A stretch of 64,000 nucleotides of DNA from Solimonas sp. K1W22B-7 (lineage in GTDB: Bacteria; Pseudomonadota; Gammaproteobacteria; Nevskiales; Nevskiaceae), in assembly GCF_003428335.1 (NCBI RefSeq), contig NZ_CP031704.1, forward strand, positions 4,154,001 to 4,218,000. The letters are read 5' to 3'. Each line of letters opens with the position of its first letter. The stretch's first letter is position 1. Below are positions 1-11,939 of the stretch, one piece after another. The notes beneath the pieces are model-generated. The model ran no database searches. It was not told where the DNA came from and was given only the letters and a program-made list of their open reading frames with translations. The position numbers and the translations under genes are program-made.

Positions 1-131
1 ATCTCGGCCGAACCGCCGCCGACTTCCTCCCAGGCCGGGGTGGCAGGCGTAATCTCGCTCTGCACGAAGTGACGAGCCTGTTTACGGAAGGCTTCGTGTT
101 CCGGGGTCAGCCCGGCATGGGACGGGGGCAT
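1..131 (-). CDS. Acyl-CoA dehydrogenase, N-terminal fragment (cut by window edge)
   Basis: The reverse strand opens with ATG at 131 and reads a helical N-terminus with the pattern LTPEHEAFRKQARHFV, followed by EITPATPAWEE. This is the usual first helix of acyl-CoA dehydrogenases. Only about 43 residues lie in the window, so the catalytic part cannot be checked. It starts 14 bp after the atuA-like stop, on the same strand, and so is probably the next gene of that operon. In Pseudomonas atu clusters the matching gene is citronellyl-CoA dehydrogenase (AtuD). That assignment here is inferred from context only. Confidence 0.75.
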   Translation of the reverse strand, partial: MPPSHAGLTPEHEAFRKQARHFVQSEITPATPAWEEVGGGSAE

Positions 132-145
132 GGGGATTCCGTGGT

Positions 146-1903
146 TCAGGCGTCGAGCAGGCTCAGCGGAATGTCCATCCGCAACGCGCGCAGGTATTCG
201 CCTAAGCTCTTGGCCTGGGCATCGAGGCGGGTCGAGGCGGCGACGCCTTCGCCGAGCAAGCCCTTGAAGACGAAATTCAGCGAGCGGATATTGGCCAGCG
301 CATGGCGCTCCACGCGGTACTCGCGGGCTTCGGGCATCAGCTCTGCCAGCTTGCCGACCGTGAGATTCTGCTCCAGCCAAGCGTAAGCGGCGTCATTGCG
401 CGCCCAAACGCCGAGGTTGGCATTGCCGGCCTTGTCGCCGGAGCGAGCGCCAAAGATGCGGCCCAGGGCCTCCTCGCGAGTGTCGCCACCAGGTACGGGC
501 GGCAACGCCGGGCGCAGCGGCTCGATCGCCGCATGCCGGGTGGTAGCCGGTGCGCAGGACACCTGCGTGACCTCGCCATCGACGTCCACCACCTGGGTCA
601 GGCGCGCAGCTGGCATCAGCGTCGGCCAACAGACGCCGTACATCTGCGAGCTGCCGGGTAGTGCATAGAGGCCCGGGTAGCTGGCCAGCCCGAGCTCGAC
701 GTTCTTGCGGAACAGTTCCGCGCCGACGAGGTTGGCATCCTGGTCCTTGACCGTGATGCGCAGCGTTGCGGTGTGCTCCTCGTTGCTGTTGGGATCGGCC
801 AGGTTGCCGCGAATCAGCTCGACCCTGGACTCGGCGAAGCTGTCGCGGCCCCTGGGGAACTGGCGCCAGAGACTGCGCGTATAGAGGTCGGCCTTCTCCT
901 CCAGGTCCAAGCCGGTCAGGGCCATGGCGACCACGGTGCGGGTGCCGCCGACGTAGTTCATGCAGACCTTGAGCGTCTCGGGCGGCGCCTCGCCACGCAC
1001 GCCGGCGATGCGCACGCGATCGGGGCCGTCCTGGACTACGGTCATGGTGTCGAAGCGCGCGACGGCATCCGGGTTCAGGTAGGCCGGCGCACCGATCTCG
1101 TAGAGCAGCTGCGCCGTGACCGTGCCCACCGACACCAGGCCGCCGTGACCGGCATGCTTGGTGATTACGCTGGAGCCGTCAGCGGCGATCTCGGCAATCG
1201 GGAAGCCCGGATACTCCAGCCCTGGCACCTCCTTGAAGAAGGCATAGTTGCCACCTGTGGCCTGGGCGCCGCACTCGATCACGTGGCCCGCGACGATGGC
1301 ACCGGCGATGGCGTCGTAGTCCTCACGCCGCCAGCCGTGATACCAGGCCGCCGGCCCCGCCACCACGGCCGCGTCCGTCGTGCGGCCGGTGATGACGATG
1401 TCGGCGCCGCGGTTCAGTGCATCGACGATGCCCCAGCCACCGAGGTAGGCATTGGCGGTGAGGACCTGGCGCTCACCGAGCGGCTCCCCCGTGTCCATAT
1501 TGCGGAAGTCCAGGCCTTCGCTGCGCAACTGCGGCAGTTCCGCCAACAGGTTGTCCCCGCCGACCCAGGCGATCTTCGGCTTCAGGCCCAGTTCGTCAGC
1601 AACCTTGCGCACGGCAGCGGCGCAGCCCTCGGGATTGAGGCCGCCGGCATTGGCAACGACCTTGATGCCCTTCTCCAGGCAGGTCGCCATGACCTGCTGC
1701 ATCTGCTTGACGAAAGTCTTGGCATAGCCGCCCTGGGGCTCCTTCATACGATCCTTGGCCAGGATCAGCATGGTCAGCTCCGCCAGCCAGTCGCCGGTCA
1801 GCACGTCGATCGGGCCGCCCTCCACCATTTCGCGGGCCGCCGCCAGACGGTCGCCGTAGAAACCGGAACAGTTGGCGATGCGGACAGGCCGCTTCGCGCT
1901 CAT
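146..1903 (-). CDS. atuA: AtuA-like acyclic terpene utilization protein (DUF1446)
   Basis: A 585-residue DUF1446/AtuA family protein. The chosen start, ATG at 1903, gives MSAKRPVRIANCSGFYGDR, matching the conserved N-terminus of the family. It overlaps the stop of the upstream carboxylase gene in an ATGA arrangement, so an earlier in-frame start at 2221 is unlikely. The large N-terminal domain carries the family blocks GGPIDVLTGDWLAEL and VVANAGGLNPEGC. A smaller C-terminal domain follows. AtuA is required for citronellol/geraniol catabolism in Pseudomonas, but its reaction is not established. Its place between carboxylase subunits and an acyl-CoA dehydrogenase supports a role in branched acyl-CoA breakdown. 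Confidence 0.9.
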   Translation of the reverse strand: MSAKRPVRIANCSGFYGDRLAAAREMVEGGPIDVLTGDWLAELTMLILAKDRMKEPQGGYAKTFVKQMQQVMATCLEKGIKVVANAGGLNPEGCAAAVRKVADELGLKPKIAWVGGDNLLAELPQLRSEGLDFRNMDTGEPLGERQVLTANAYLGGWGIVDALNRGADIVITGRTTDAAVVAGPAAWYHGWRREDYDAIAGAIVAGHVIECGAQATGGNYAFFKEVPGLEYPGFPIAEIAADGSSVITKHAGHGGLVSVGTVTAQLLYEIGAPAYLNPDAVARFDTMTVVQDGPDRVRIAGVRGEAPPETLKVCMNYVGGTRTVVAMALTGLDLEEKADLYTRSLWRQFPRGRDSFAESRVELIRGNLADPNSNEEHTATLRITVKDQDANLVGAELFRKNVELGLASYPGLYALPGSSQMYGVCWPTLMPAARLTQVVDVDGEVTQVSCAPATTRHAAIEPLRPALPPVPGGDTREEALGRIFGARSGDKAGNANLGVWARNDAAYAWLEQNLTVGKLAELMPEAREYRVERHALANIRSLNFVFKGLLGEGVAASTRLDAQAKSLGEYLRALRMDIPLSLLDA

Positions 1904-3900
1904 GCCGCCTTCTCCGCACCGGCGTCTTCCTCGATGACCACCAGCAGGTCGCCGGCGCCCACCTGGTCGCCCTTGGTGACGCGCACCTCGGTGACCTTGC
2001 CGGCACCCGGCGCCAGAATGCTGTGCTCCATCTTCATGGCCTCCATGATCGCCAGCAGCTGGCCAGCGGCGACGCGGTCGCCAACCTTGACCTCGACCAG
2101 GATCACTTGACCCGGCATCGGCGCGGTGAGGCCGCCCGCGACGTCCTCGGCTTCGCTGCCGTCGCGAAAGCGCGGGACCAGGTACAGCGTCAGGTCGCCG
2201 CGGGGGCCATGCACCCACCACTGGCGACCGTGCCGGTGTACCGTGGTGCGCGTGCGGCGCCCGTCGAGCACATACTCCAGCGCATGTCCCTGCACCGCCA
2301 TCACCCGGGCGCTGGACACCTGGCCCAGTACCTCGAAGCGGAAGGACCCGTCACGCTGCCTGCGGTACTCGGCAACGATCTCGCGCTCGCCGTAAGTGAA
2401 GCGCAGGCGCTCGGGCGGCATGCGGCCGATACGGAATCCGCTCGGCAGGCTGGCCAGCACGCGCGCCTCGTCGCGGTTCCGGGCTTGGGTGTGAAGCGCA
2501 GCGGCGATAGCCGCTTCGCGCAGCTCGACATCATCAGGCTGGCGACCACGCGGCGGATTGACCTCATTGATGAAACCCGTGGTGGTATCGCCGGCCAGGA
2601 AGCGCTCGTGCCGTAACGTGGCCACCAGGAAATCCCGATTGGTGGTCAGGCCCTGGACGCGCATGCGCTCCAGCACCAGCGCCAGGCTGCGAGCCGCCTC
2701 GGCGCGCGTCGGCCGATGCACGATGATCTTGGCCATCATCGGGTCGAACAGCGTGCCGACGTGGCTGCCAGTCTCGACGCCGCTGTCGAAACGCGCCGGC
2801 GGGCTGGCCGGCATCTCCCAGGCCAACACGTCGCCGCTGGCCGGCAGGAAATCGTTCTGCGGATCCTCGGCGTAGATGCGCGCCTCAATGGCGTGGCCGG
2901 TGAGCGTCAGCGAATCCTGCGAGAAGGACAGCGGCTCGCCCTGGGCGACACGAATCTGCTCGCGCACCAGGTCAACGCCGGTTATGGCCTCCGTGACCGG
3001 GTGCTCCACCTGCAGGCGGGTATTGATTTCGAGGAAGAAGAATTCCCCGCTGGCGTCGAGCAGGAATTCGACCGTACCGGCGTTGTCGTAGGCAATGGCC
3101 TGCACCGCCCGCACCGCTGCGGCACCCATGCGTGCGCGCAATTCCGGGTTGACCGCGGAGGACGGCGCTTCCTCTATCACCTTTTGGTGACGGCGCTGGA
3201 TCGAACACTCGCGCTCGAAGCAATGCACCAGCGTGCCATGCTTGTCGCCGATCACCTGAATCTCGACGTGGCGCGCGCCCTCAACGTAGCGCTCGAGAAA
3301 CACCGTGGGGTCGCCGAAGGCCGAGGCGGCCTCGCGTCGGGCGCCGGCGACCGCCGCGGCCAACTCGCCCTTGCCGCGCACGATGCGCATGCCCTTGCCG
3401 CCGCCACCGGCCGCCGCCTTGACCAGCGCCGGGAACCCGACCTTCCTGGCCGCGGCATCGAGATCGGACTTCTCGTCCAGCTCGACGGAATGCAGCACCG
3501 GCACGCCGATCTTCGCCATCAGGTTCTTGGCGGCGAGCTTGTCGCCCATCGCAGCGATGGCCTCGGGCGGCGGACCGATCCACACCAGACCGGCGTCGAT
3601 CACAGCCTGGGCAAAGTGGGCTCGCTCGGACAGGAAGCCGTAACCCGGGTGGATGGCGTCGGCACCGCTGGCTTTGGCGGCCGCCAGCACTTTGGCGACG
3701 TCGAGATAGGTCTCGGCCGCGGTGCGACCGTTCAGCGCCCAGGCCTCGTCGGCCTCGCGCACAAAAGGCTCGTTGACATCGCCGTCGGCGTAGACGGCGA
3801 CGGTGTGGATGCCCATCCTCGAAGCGGTGCGCATCACGCGGCGAGCGATCTCGCCGCGGTTGGCCACCAGCAGACGCTTGATGTACTGGATCTTGTTCAT
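1900..3900 (-). CDS. atuF: Biotin-dependent acyl-CoA carboxylase alpha subunit (geranyl-/methylcrotonyl-CoA carboxylase type)
   Basis: A 666-residue biotin carboxylase/biotin carrier protein. The N-terminal biotin carboxylase fold starts with KRLLVANRGEIARR and has the ATP-grasp glycine loop AAAGGGGKGMRIV near residue 165. The C-terminus is a biotinyl domain with EAMKMEHS; the biotinylated lysine is about residue 623. Length and domain order match AtuF and LiuD subunits. It lies 2 bp after the beta-subunit gene and overlaps atuA by 4 bp, so the three genes are translationally coupled. Neighbouring AtuA favours geranyl-CoA or another terpenoid acyl-CoA as substrate over methylcrotonyl-CoA. Sequence alone does not prove this. 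Confidence 0.88.
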   Translation of the reverse strand: MNKIQYIKRLLVANRGEIARRVMRTASRMGIHTVAVYADGDVNEPFVREADEAWALNGRTAAETYLDVAKVLAAAKASGADAIHPGYGFLSERAHFAQAVIDAGLVWIGPPPEAIAAMGDKLAAKNLMAKIGVPVLHSVELDEKSDLDAAARKVGFPALVKAAAGGGGKGMRIVRGKGELAAAVAGARREAASAFGDPTVFLERYVEGARHVEIQVIGDKHGTLVHCFERECSIQRRHQKVIEEAPSSAVNPELRARMGAAAVRAVQAIAYDNAGTVEFLLDASGEFFFLEINTRLQVEHPVTEAITGVDLVREQIRVAQGEPLSFSQDSLTLTGHAIEARIYAEDPQNDFLPASGDVLAWEMPASPPARFDSGVETGSHVGTLFDPMMAKIIVHRPTRAEAARSLALVLERMRVQGLTTNRDFLVATLRHERFLAGDTTTGFINEVNPPRGRQPDDVELREAAIAAALHTQARNRDEARVLASLPSGFRIGRMPPERLRFTYGEREIVAEYRRQRDGSFRFEVLGQVSSARVMAVQGHALEYVLDGRRTRTTVHRHGRQWWVHGPRGDLTLYLVPRFRDGSEAEDVAGGLTAPMPGQVILVEVKVGDRVAAGQLLAIMEAMKMEHSILAPGAGKVTEVRVTKGDQVGAGDLLVVIEEDAGAEKAA

Positions 3901-3902
3901 GT

Positions 3903-5537
3903 TCAGAACCGGAATACGCCGTAGTTGTCGGTGCCCTTGACCTCATTGGAGTGGCAAGCGGACAGTGCCATGCCGAGAGCGTCGCGGGTGTCGCGGGGGT
4001 CGATGATGCCGTCGTCCCTCATGCGGCCGGTTGCGTACTTGGCCAGCGAGGTGTACTCCTGGATGGCCTCTGTGGCTGCGACGATCTTGGCCTCGGCCTC
4101 CTCGTCCACAACCTGTCCTGCACGCACCGCTTGGCCGCGGCGCACGATCGACATCACACCGGCGATCTGCTTCGGACCCATAACCGCGATCTTTGCGGTA
4201 GGCCACAAGAACAGGAAGCGCGTATCGAAGCTGCGGCCGCTCATGCCGTAGTTGCCGGCGCCATAGCTGGCACCGATGATTACCGACAGGTGCGGCACGG
4301 TACTGTTGGACACCGCATTGATCATCTGGCTGCCCTTCTTGACGATGCCGGCCTCCTCGTATTGCTTTCCAACCATGTAGCCGGTGATGTTGTGCAGGAA
4401 GATCAACGGGATGTGGCGGGCGTTACAAAGCGTAATGAACTGCGTGGACTTCTCGGCGGTCTGCGGGAAGATCGGACCGTTGTTGCCGAGAATCCCCACC
4501 GGGTAGCCATGGATGTGGGCCCAGCCGCAAACCATGGTCGGCGCATAGACCGGCTTGAATTCCTCGAACTCGCTGCCGTCAACGACGCGAGCGATGACCT
4601 CGCGGATGTCCACGGCCGCCTTGAGATCCCTGGGCACGATCCCCAGCAGTTCCTCGGTGTCATGCACCGGCGAACGCGAAGGCTGGCGCGGACCGTAGCC
4701 TTTCTTGTCCCAGTTGAGGTGATGGATGACATCGCGCGCCATGCCCATCCCCTCGGTCTCATTCTCGGCCAGGTAATCGCAGAGACCGCTCCTGGTGGCG
4801 TGCATTTCGGCGCCGCCCAGCTCCTCGGCACTGGCCACCTCGCCGGTAGCCACCTTCAGCAACGGTGGGCCTGCCAGGAATACCTGGGCCCCACCCTTGA
4901 CGAAGATGTTGTACTCGGACAAACCCGGCATGTACGCGCCGCCGGCGGTGGAGTTTCCGCAGACCACCGACACTGTCGGGATGCCGAGCTTGGACAGTTC
5001 GGTGATGGCATAGAAGATGTGGCCGGAATCGCCGAAATGGCTCAGCTCTGCCTTCAGCGCCAACTGAGGATCGATGCCCTCGGCGCCGCGGCGCAAGTCG
5101 CCACCGGAAGACTCGACGATCTGTATGAAGGGCATGCGGTTCTGCCGCGCCACCTTCAGGCTGTACATGATCTTGGCACCGGAGACCGGCGTCATCGCGC
5201 CACCCATGTCGGTGGGATCGTTGGCAAAGATCACGCATTCCACGCCAGAGACGACGCCGATACCCATCATGGCGCCACCGCCGTCCTTGTAGAGGGTCAG
5301 GTGACCCGCCAGCGGGCTCAACTCGAGGAAAGGCGTGTCGGGATCGAGCAGCAGGGCAACGCGCTCGCGCATCGTCAGCTTGCCGCTGGCGATGTGGCGG
5401 GCGATTGCCTTTTCGCCACCGCCCAAGGCGGCCTTGTCGAGGAGATCATCCAGCTCGGACAGCATGGACAACATGTCCTTGCGGTTCTGCTGGTACGCAG
5501 GCAAACGGGCATCTAGACGGCTCGCGAGTACGGGCAT
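3903..5537 (-). CDS. atuC: Acyl-CoA carboxylase beta subunit (carboxyltransferase)
   Basis: A 544-residue carboxyltransferase subunit with two crotonase-like halves. Conserved blocks include GKLTMRERVALLLD near the N-terminus, GNSTAGGAYMPG and FLAGPPLLKVATGE in the middle, and GNNGPIFPQTAEKSTQFI in the second half. The start at 5537 gives MPVLASRLDARLP; the open frame upstream of it has no family similarity. The segment between SSGGDLRRGAEG and HIFYAITELSKLGIP differs from the usual methylcrotonyl-CoA carboxylase pattern (HFGRIFYNQA), so leucine catabolism is not the obvious role. It pairs with the biotin subunit that begins 2 bp downstream. Confidence 0.88.
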   Translation of the reverse strand: MPVLASRLDARLPAYQQNRKDMLSMLSELDDLLDKAALGGGEKAIARHIASGKLTMRERVALLLDPDTPFLELSPLAGHLTLYKDGGGAMMGIGVVSGVECVIFANDPTDMGGAMTPVSGAKIMYSLKVARQNRMPFIQIVESSGGDLRRGAEGIDPQLALKAELSHFGDSGHIFYAITELSKLGIPTVSVVCGNSTAGGAYMPGLSEYNIFVKGGAQVFLAGPPLLKVATGEVASAEELGGAEMHATRSGLCDYLAENETEGMGMARDVIHHLNWDKKGYGPRQPSRSPVHDTEELLGIVPRDLKAAVDIREVIARVVDGSEFEEFKPVYAPTMVCGWAHIHGYPVGILGNNGPIFPQTAEKSTQFITLCNARHIPLIFLHNITGYMVGKQYEEAGIVKKGSQMINAVSNSTVPHLSVIIGASYGAGNYGMSGRSFDTRFLFLWPTAKIAVMGPKQIAGVMSIVRRGQAVRAGQVVDEEAEAKIVAATEAIQEYTSLAKYATGRMRDDGIIDPRDTRDALGMALSACHSNEVKGTDNYGVFRF

Positions 5538-5566
5538 GGCGGGGTCTTGGTTCGTGGTAGGAAGGC

Positions 5567-6334
5567 TCAGGCGTCCGCGGGGACCCAGGGCGCCGGGCTG
5601 CGGTTGCGGAAAGCAGCGATGCCGTCGGCGGCCTCTGGCGCGCGGAACAGACCCATCGACAGCTCGGCGGTCCATTCGAAGGCAGCCTTGCGGTCCATGT
5701 GCGGCACGCGCACCACCAGCTGCTTGCAGGCGGCCAGCGCATTGGGGCCACCACGCACCAGCTTGTCGATAAGCTCTGCCAGACGTGAGTCCAGCAAGTA
5801 GGCCGGAACCGCATAGTTGATCAGGCCGATCTCGGCCGCGCGCGTGGCGGTGATCTTTTCGCCGGACAGGAACAGCTCCATGGCGTCGGCATGGCGCAGC
5901 TTGGGGAGACAGACCACCGAGATGATTGCCGGGGCCACACCGATGCGAACCTCGGTGAATCCAAGCTTGACGTCATCACCGGCGATCGACAGGTCACAAG
6001 CGGCGGCAAGACCAACGCCACCCCCCATGCAATGGCCCGCGATACGCGCCACCACCGGCTTGGGCGACTGCTGGATCATGTCCAGAACCTGCACCAGTGA
6101 GTAGCGCGGAACTCTCTGGTTGGCGCTCTTGAGATCGGCACCGGCGCAGAACGTGCCGCCCTCGTTGGTCAGCACCATCATGCGGACCTCCGGATCCGCT
6201 CCGGCGCGCTCGATGTTCTCGCCAAGGGAGTCCAGCAGTTCCGCGCTGAGCGCGTTCATGTTGTTGGGGCGGTTCAGCGTGAGGGTAGCGACGCCGCGGG
6301 CGACGGCGTACAGCGTGGCTGTTTCTTCGGTCAT
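5567..6334 (-). CDS. Enoyl-CoA hydratase/isomerase family protein (AtuE-like)
   Basis: A 255-residue crotonase. The oxyanion-hole segments are FCAGADL (62-68) and GHCMGGGVGL (100-109), and the candidate catalytic glutamate is E128 in FTEVRIG. Start ATG at 6334 has a GGAGAA ribosome site 4 nt upstream. In Atu or Liu pathways this enzyme hydrates the glutaconyl-CoA product of the neighbouring carboxylase (isohexenylglutaconyl-CoA or methylglutaconyl-CoA). It sits 29 bp before the carboxylase beta gene and 10 bp after an SDR gene in one leftward operon. Hydratase function is well supported; substrate is inferred from neighbours. Confidence 0.88.
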   Translation of the reverse strand: MTEETATLYAVARGVATLTLNRPNNMNALSAELLDSLGENIERAGADPEVRMMVLTNEGGTFCAGADLKSANQRVPRYSLVQVLDMIQQSPKPVVARIAGHCMGGGVGLAAACDLSIAGDDVKLGFTEVRIGVAPAIISVVCLPKLRHADAMELFLSGEKITATRAAEIGLINYAVPAYLLDSRLAELIDKLVRGGPNALAACKQLVVRVPHMDRKAAFEWTAELSMGLFRAPEAADGIAAFRNRSPAPWVPADA

Positions 6335-6344
6335 GTTCTTCTCC

Positions 6345-7127
<783 letters not shown>

Positions 7128-7148
7128 GAACGTTTTCCCCTTGGGGTT

Positions 7149-8063
7149 TTAGTGCGCCGACGCCGCAGTGGCGCGGGCGAGCTGCTTGGTGACCGGCTCC
7201 GAGCCGTTGATGTAGACCTTCTGCCCCACCGTATCGGAGATGCGCTCGAAAGCGATGGCAACCTGCTCCGGCGTCTGCTGCGAAGGCGCCAGGAAAACGC
7301 CCTCGGTTTCGTAGATCAGCGTGCGCGAATAGCAACCTGCGCCAGCGCCGAGGATGGTGCGCGAGGGCGCGTCTTCGCTGACCAGGTAGACCAGTCCGGC
7401 GGTGACTGCGGCCGGTTGCAGCAGGTCTGTCGCCTGGGCGGGGAGACCCAGGTCCTCGGTCATGCGCGTCAGGGCGGTGGGCGCCAGGGCGTTGACACGA
7501 ATGCCGTTCTTCGCGCCCTCAAGATGCAGCGTGTTCATCAGACCGACCAGGCCCATCTTGGCGGCGCTGTAATTGGCCTGTCCGAAGTTGCCGTAGAGGC
7601 CACTGGCCGAGGTGGTCATGACGATGCGACCGTAGCCCTGCTCGCGCATGATGCTCCACACTGCTTTGCTGCAGATGGCGGCGCCATTGAGGTGCACGTC
7701 GATCACGAGGCGGAAGTCCTCGACCTCCATTTTTGCGAAGGACTTGTCACGCAGAATGCCGGCGTTGTTGATCAGGATGTCGACGCGGCCCCATTTTTCC
7801 ACGGCCGCCGCGACCATGGCGGCTACCTCATCGGGGCGGGTGACGTTGGCGCGATTAGCGATGGCTTCGCCGCCGGCCGCGACGATCTCCTGGGCCACAT
7901 TCTCTGCTGCGCTTTGCCCTGCCCCGGTGCCGTCGCGTGCACCGCCCAGATCGTTGATTACCACCTTGGCGCCACGGGCCGCCAGGGCCAGCGCGTGCGA
8001 ACGGCCGAGGCCGTTACCGGCGCCGGTCACGATGGCGACACGGTTGTCGAATCGAATCGTCAT
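7149..8063 (-). CDS. SDR family oxidoreductase, multifunctional-enzyme-2 type (AtuB-like)
   Basis: A 304-residue short-chain dehydrogenase starting at ATG 8063. Motifs are TGAGNGLG (13-20), NNAGILRD (99-106) and the catalytic Y165SAAK169 in GNFGQANYSAAKMG. NDLGGARDGTG and SASGLYGNFGQANY are typical of the hydroxyacyl-CoA dehydrogenase domain of peroxisomal multifunctional enzyme 2. The C-terminal 60 residues extend past the core fold. It is the first gene of the leftward operon, and the 5' region carries an inverted repeat that may be an operator. AtuB is the closest role by context. Confidence 0.85.
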   Translation of the reverse strand: MTIRFDNRVAIVTGAGNGLGRSHALALAARGAKVVINDLGGARDGTGAGQSAAENVAQEIVAAGGEAIANRANVTRPDEVAAMVAAAVEKWGRVDILINNAGILRDKSFAKMEVEDFRLVIDVHLNGAAICSKAVWSIMREQGYGRIVMTTSASGLYGNFGQANYSAAKMGLVGLMNTLHLEGAKNGIRVNALAPTALTRMTEDLGLPAQATDLLQPAAVTAGLVYLVSEDAPSRTILGAGAGCYSRTLIYETEGVFLAPSQQTPEQVAIAFERISDTVGQKVYINGSEPVTKQLARATAASAH

Positions 8064-8120
8064 GTCGGAAATCCCCTTGCTGGAATGGACACAACTTTCT
8101 CTGTCGGCGCGCTCCAGCGC

Positions 8121-8136
8121 TGTCACCTAGATGACA
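8121..8136. promoter_or_regulatory. Inverted repeat, candidate operator of the Atu-like operon
   Basis: TGTCA, six bases (CCTAGA), then TGACA form a dyad 58 to 73 bp upstream of the first gene of the leftward operon. Short dyads of this size are typical binding sites of TetR-type regulators such as AtuR, but no regulator gene lies next to it in the window. The role is inferred from position only. Confidence 0.35.
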
Positions 8137-8342
8137 AGAATTATCAGGAGGGCGGAAATCCTTGCGAAATCAGTCCGCAAGCCGCAGCAACAAGACCAAC
8201 AGCGGGGCAGCGACGACGACGCGGGCGAGCCAGCGGCGCTGCTCGCGGACCGCAGCTGGTTCAACAACAGGTCGCGCGCAGGCTTGGCCGAGGGCGATGC
8301 GCTTGTCAGCAACAAGGGAGCGCAGGCGGAGCGCGCTGATAT

Positions 8343-8364
8343 GCCGCTGGGCAGTCCCAGCGGC
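8343..8364 (-). terminator. Hairpin downstream of rhaI
   Basis: A perfect 9-bp stem (GCCGCTGGG / CCCAGCGGC) with a 4-base loop lies 23 bp past the rhaI stop. There is no run of T after it on the minus strand, so it may act as a transcript-end stabiliser instead of an intrinsic terminator. Confidence 0.4.
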
Positions 8365-8387
8365 CTGTATCGTTCGGCCGGCGGGTT

Positions 8388-9683
8388 TCAGACGATGCCG
8401 CTACCGCCGGCGCCCGCCACCGACGGACGCTCTGAGGCTTTCTGCTTGCGGTAGCCAGACGCGCGGTAGCAGGCGATGGGGTCCAGCGCGCCGCCGCTGC
8501 GCAGGCGAGCCATGTCCAGGATCGGCGTGACGTCGGTGTTGTAGGCCCGCTTGAGCGTCCGCGCCGACATCAGCGCGTCATCGTCCGACTGGTAGCCGAG
8601 TAGCGCCCGACGGTCCACCAGCGAGGCCTGCACGTAGGCTCGCTGCACTTCGATGGCACTGCCAATCAGGCTCTCGATGGGATCTGTCACATTGTGCGAC
8701 TGGTCCAGCATGTACGCCGGCTGGAAACGCCCGCTCTCGCGCAATTCCGCATCGACCAGTTCGTTGAAAACCAGGAACAGCTGAAAAGGATTGATACTGC
8801 CCGAGTCGAGGTCGTCGTCACCATACTTGCTGTCGTTGAAATGGAAACCTGCCAGTTTCTTGAACTGCACCAGGCGCGCCACAATCATCTCGATGTTCGT
8901 ATTCGGGGCATGGTGGCCAAGATCGACCAGGCACTTGGCCTTTGGCCCCAATTCGTTGGCGCAAGCAAAGCTGGTGCCCCAGTCGGCGACTGTGGTGGCA
9001 TAGAACGAAGGCTCGAACAGCTTGTGTTCGATGAACAGCAGCCATTCGTCCGGCAGCTTGGCGTATATCTCCCACATGCTGCCGAGATAGCGTTCCAGCG
9101 CCTGGCGCAGGTTGTGCTGACCGGGAAAATTTGCGCCGTCGCCGATCCACACGGTCAGTGCGCGTGATCCCAGCTGCTGGCCAAGGCGAATACACTCGAT
9201 ATTGTGCTCGATGGCCTGCTGGCGCACCGAAAGGTTGTTGTGCGTCAGGCTACCGTGCTTATAGGAATAGGGTTGCTGCGCCGCATCCTGGAAAGTATTG
9301 GAGTTGACCGCGTCGAATCCCAGACCGAAGACCACCGCCTGCTCGCGCAAGGCTGCGACGTCCGAAGGACGGTCCCAGGGAAAATGCAGGGACACGGTCG
9401 GCGTGACTCGCGACAGCTGCTGGATCGTGTAGCAATCCTCGAGCTTCTCGTGGACCCCGCGCGGTTCGCCCTGACCGGGGAAGCGTGCAAAGCGCGTACC
9501 GCCAGTACCGACACCCCAGCTCGGCACCGCCAGCGCGAAGGCCTGTGCCCGCTGGGTCAGAGCCTCGATGTCGATGCCCTGACGGGCCAGCCGCAACCCA
9601 AGTGCCTCGTAGTCGCGCGCGAGGTCGGCCTCCAGGGCGCGATTCGAATCGGCAATGAATTCGGCGGAAATCTGGAAAGACAT
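8388..9683 (-). CDS. rhaI: L-rhamnose isomerase (RhaI type)
   Basis: A 431-residue xylose-isomerase-like TIM barrel of the Pseudomonas stutzeri/rhizobial L-rhamnose isomerase family, distinct from E. coli RhaA. Recognisable blocks are VPSWGVGTGGTRFARFPG near residue 55, VSLHFPWD, VDLGHHAPNTNIE and GFHFNDSKYGDDDLD. The acidic and histidine residues in these blocks are the expected metal ligands. It converts L-rhamnose to L-rhamnulose in the cytoplasm. An AGGAGC ribosome site precedes ATG 9683. It follows rhaD by 15 bp and is the last gene of the leftward rha operon. Confidence 0.92.
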   Translation of the reverse strand: MSFQISAEFIADSNRALEADLARDYEALGLRLARQGIDIEALTQRAQAFALAVPSWGVGTGGTRFARFPGQGEPRGVHEKLEDCYTIQQLSRVTPTVSLHFPWDRPSDVAALREQAVVFGLGFDAVNSNTFQDAAQQPYSYKHGSLTHNNLSVRQQAIEHNIECIRLGQQLGSRALTVWIGDGANFPGQHNLRQALERYLGSMWEIYAKLPDEWLLFIEHKLFEPSFYATTVADWGTSFACANELGPKAKCLVDLGHHAPNTNIEMIVARLVQFKKLAGFHFNDSKYGDDDLDSGSINPFQLFLVFNELVDAELRESGRFQPAYMLDQSHNVTDPIESLIGSAIEVQRAYVQASLVDRRALLGYQSDDDALMSARTLKRAYNTDVTPILDMARLRSGGALDPIACYRASGYRKQKASERPSVAGAGGSGIV

Positions 9684-9698
9684 GCACTGCTCCTGGCC

Positions 9699-11795
<2,097 letters not shown>

Positions 11796-11833
11796 CTGTA
11801 TGAGCCTTGCCATCTGGTGTAGCGAATAGAAGA

Positions 11834-11863
11834 CCGCGAGCCGGCGCGAAACGCCGGCCGCGG
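11834..11863 (-). promoter_or_regulatory. GC-rich hairpin between the porin gene and rhaD
   Basis: CCGCG-A-GCCGGCG, a CGAAA loop, then CGCCGGC-CGCGG form a stem of about 12 bp with one bulged A. It lies in the 144-bp gap between the porin stop and the rhaD start. There is no T-run, so it is more likely an mRNA-processing or stability element that separates expression of the uptake genes from the enzymes. Confidence 0.4.
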
Positions 11864-11939
11864 AAGGACGCGAACATGGGCAACCCTGACGAGAAAGGGG
11901 CGGCCAGCCTGGAGGAGAATGTTCGCGGCATAAAAAGTA

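Larger units (their letters stand above)
8064..8387. other. Intergenic region upstream of the Atu-like operon and downstream of rhaI
   Basis: A 324-bp stretch that must hold the leftward promoter of the operon beginning at 8063 and the end of the rha transcript. The features I can see are an inverted repeat TGTCA-N6-TGACA at 8121-8136 and a strong hairpin at 8343-8364. A short open frame crossing the region on the plus strand runs into the antisense of rhaI, resembles nothing I know, and is not called as a gene. Confidence 0.6.

Noticed and set aside
8131-8454. A 107-residue plus-strand frame in the rhaI downstream gap
   Set aside because: No ribosome site or similarity, and its end is antisense to rhaI.
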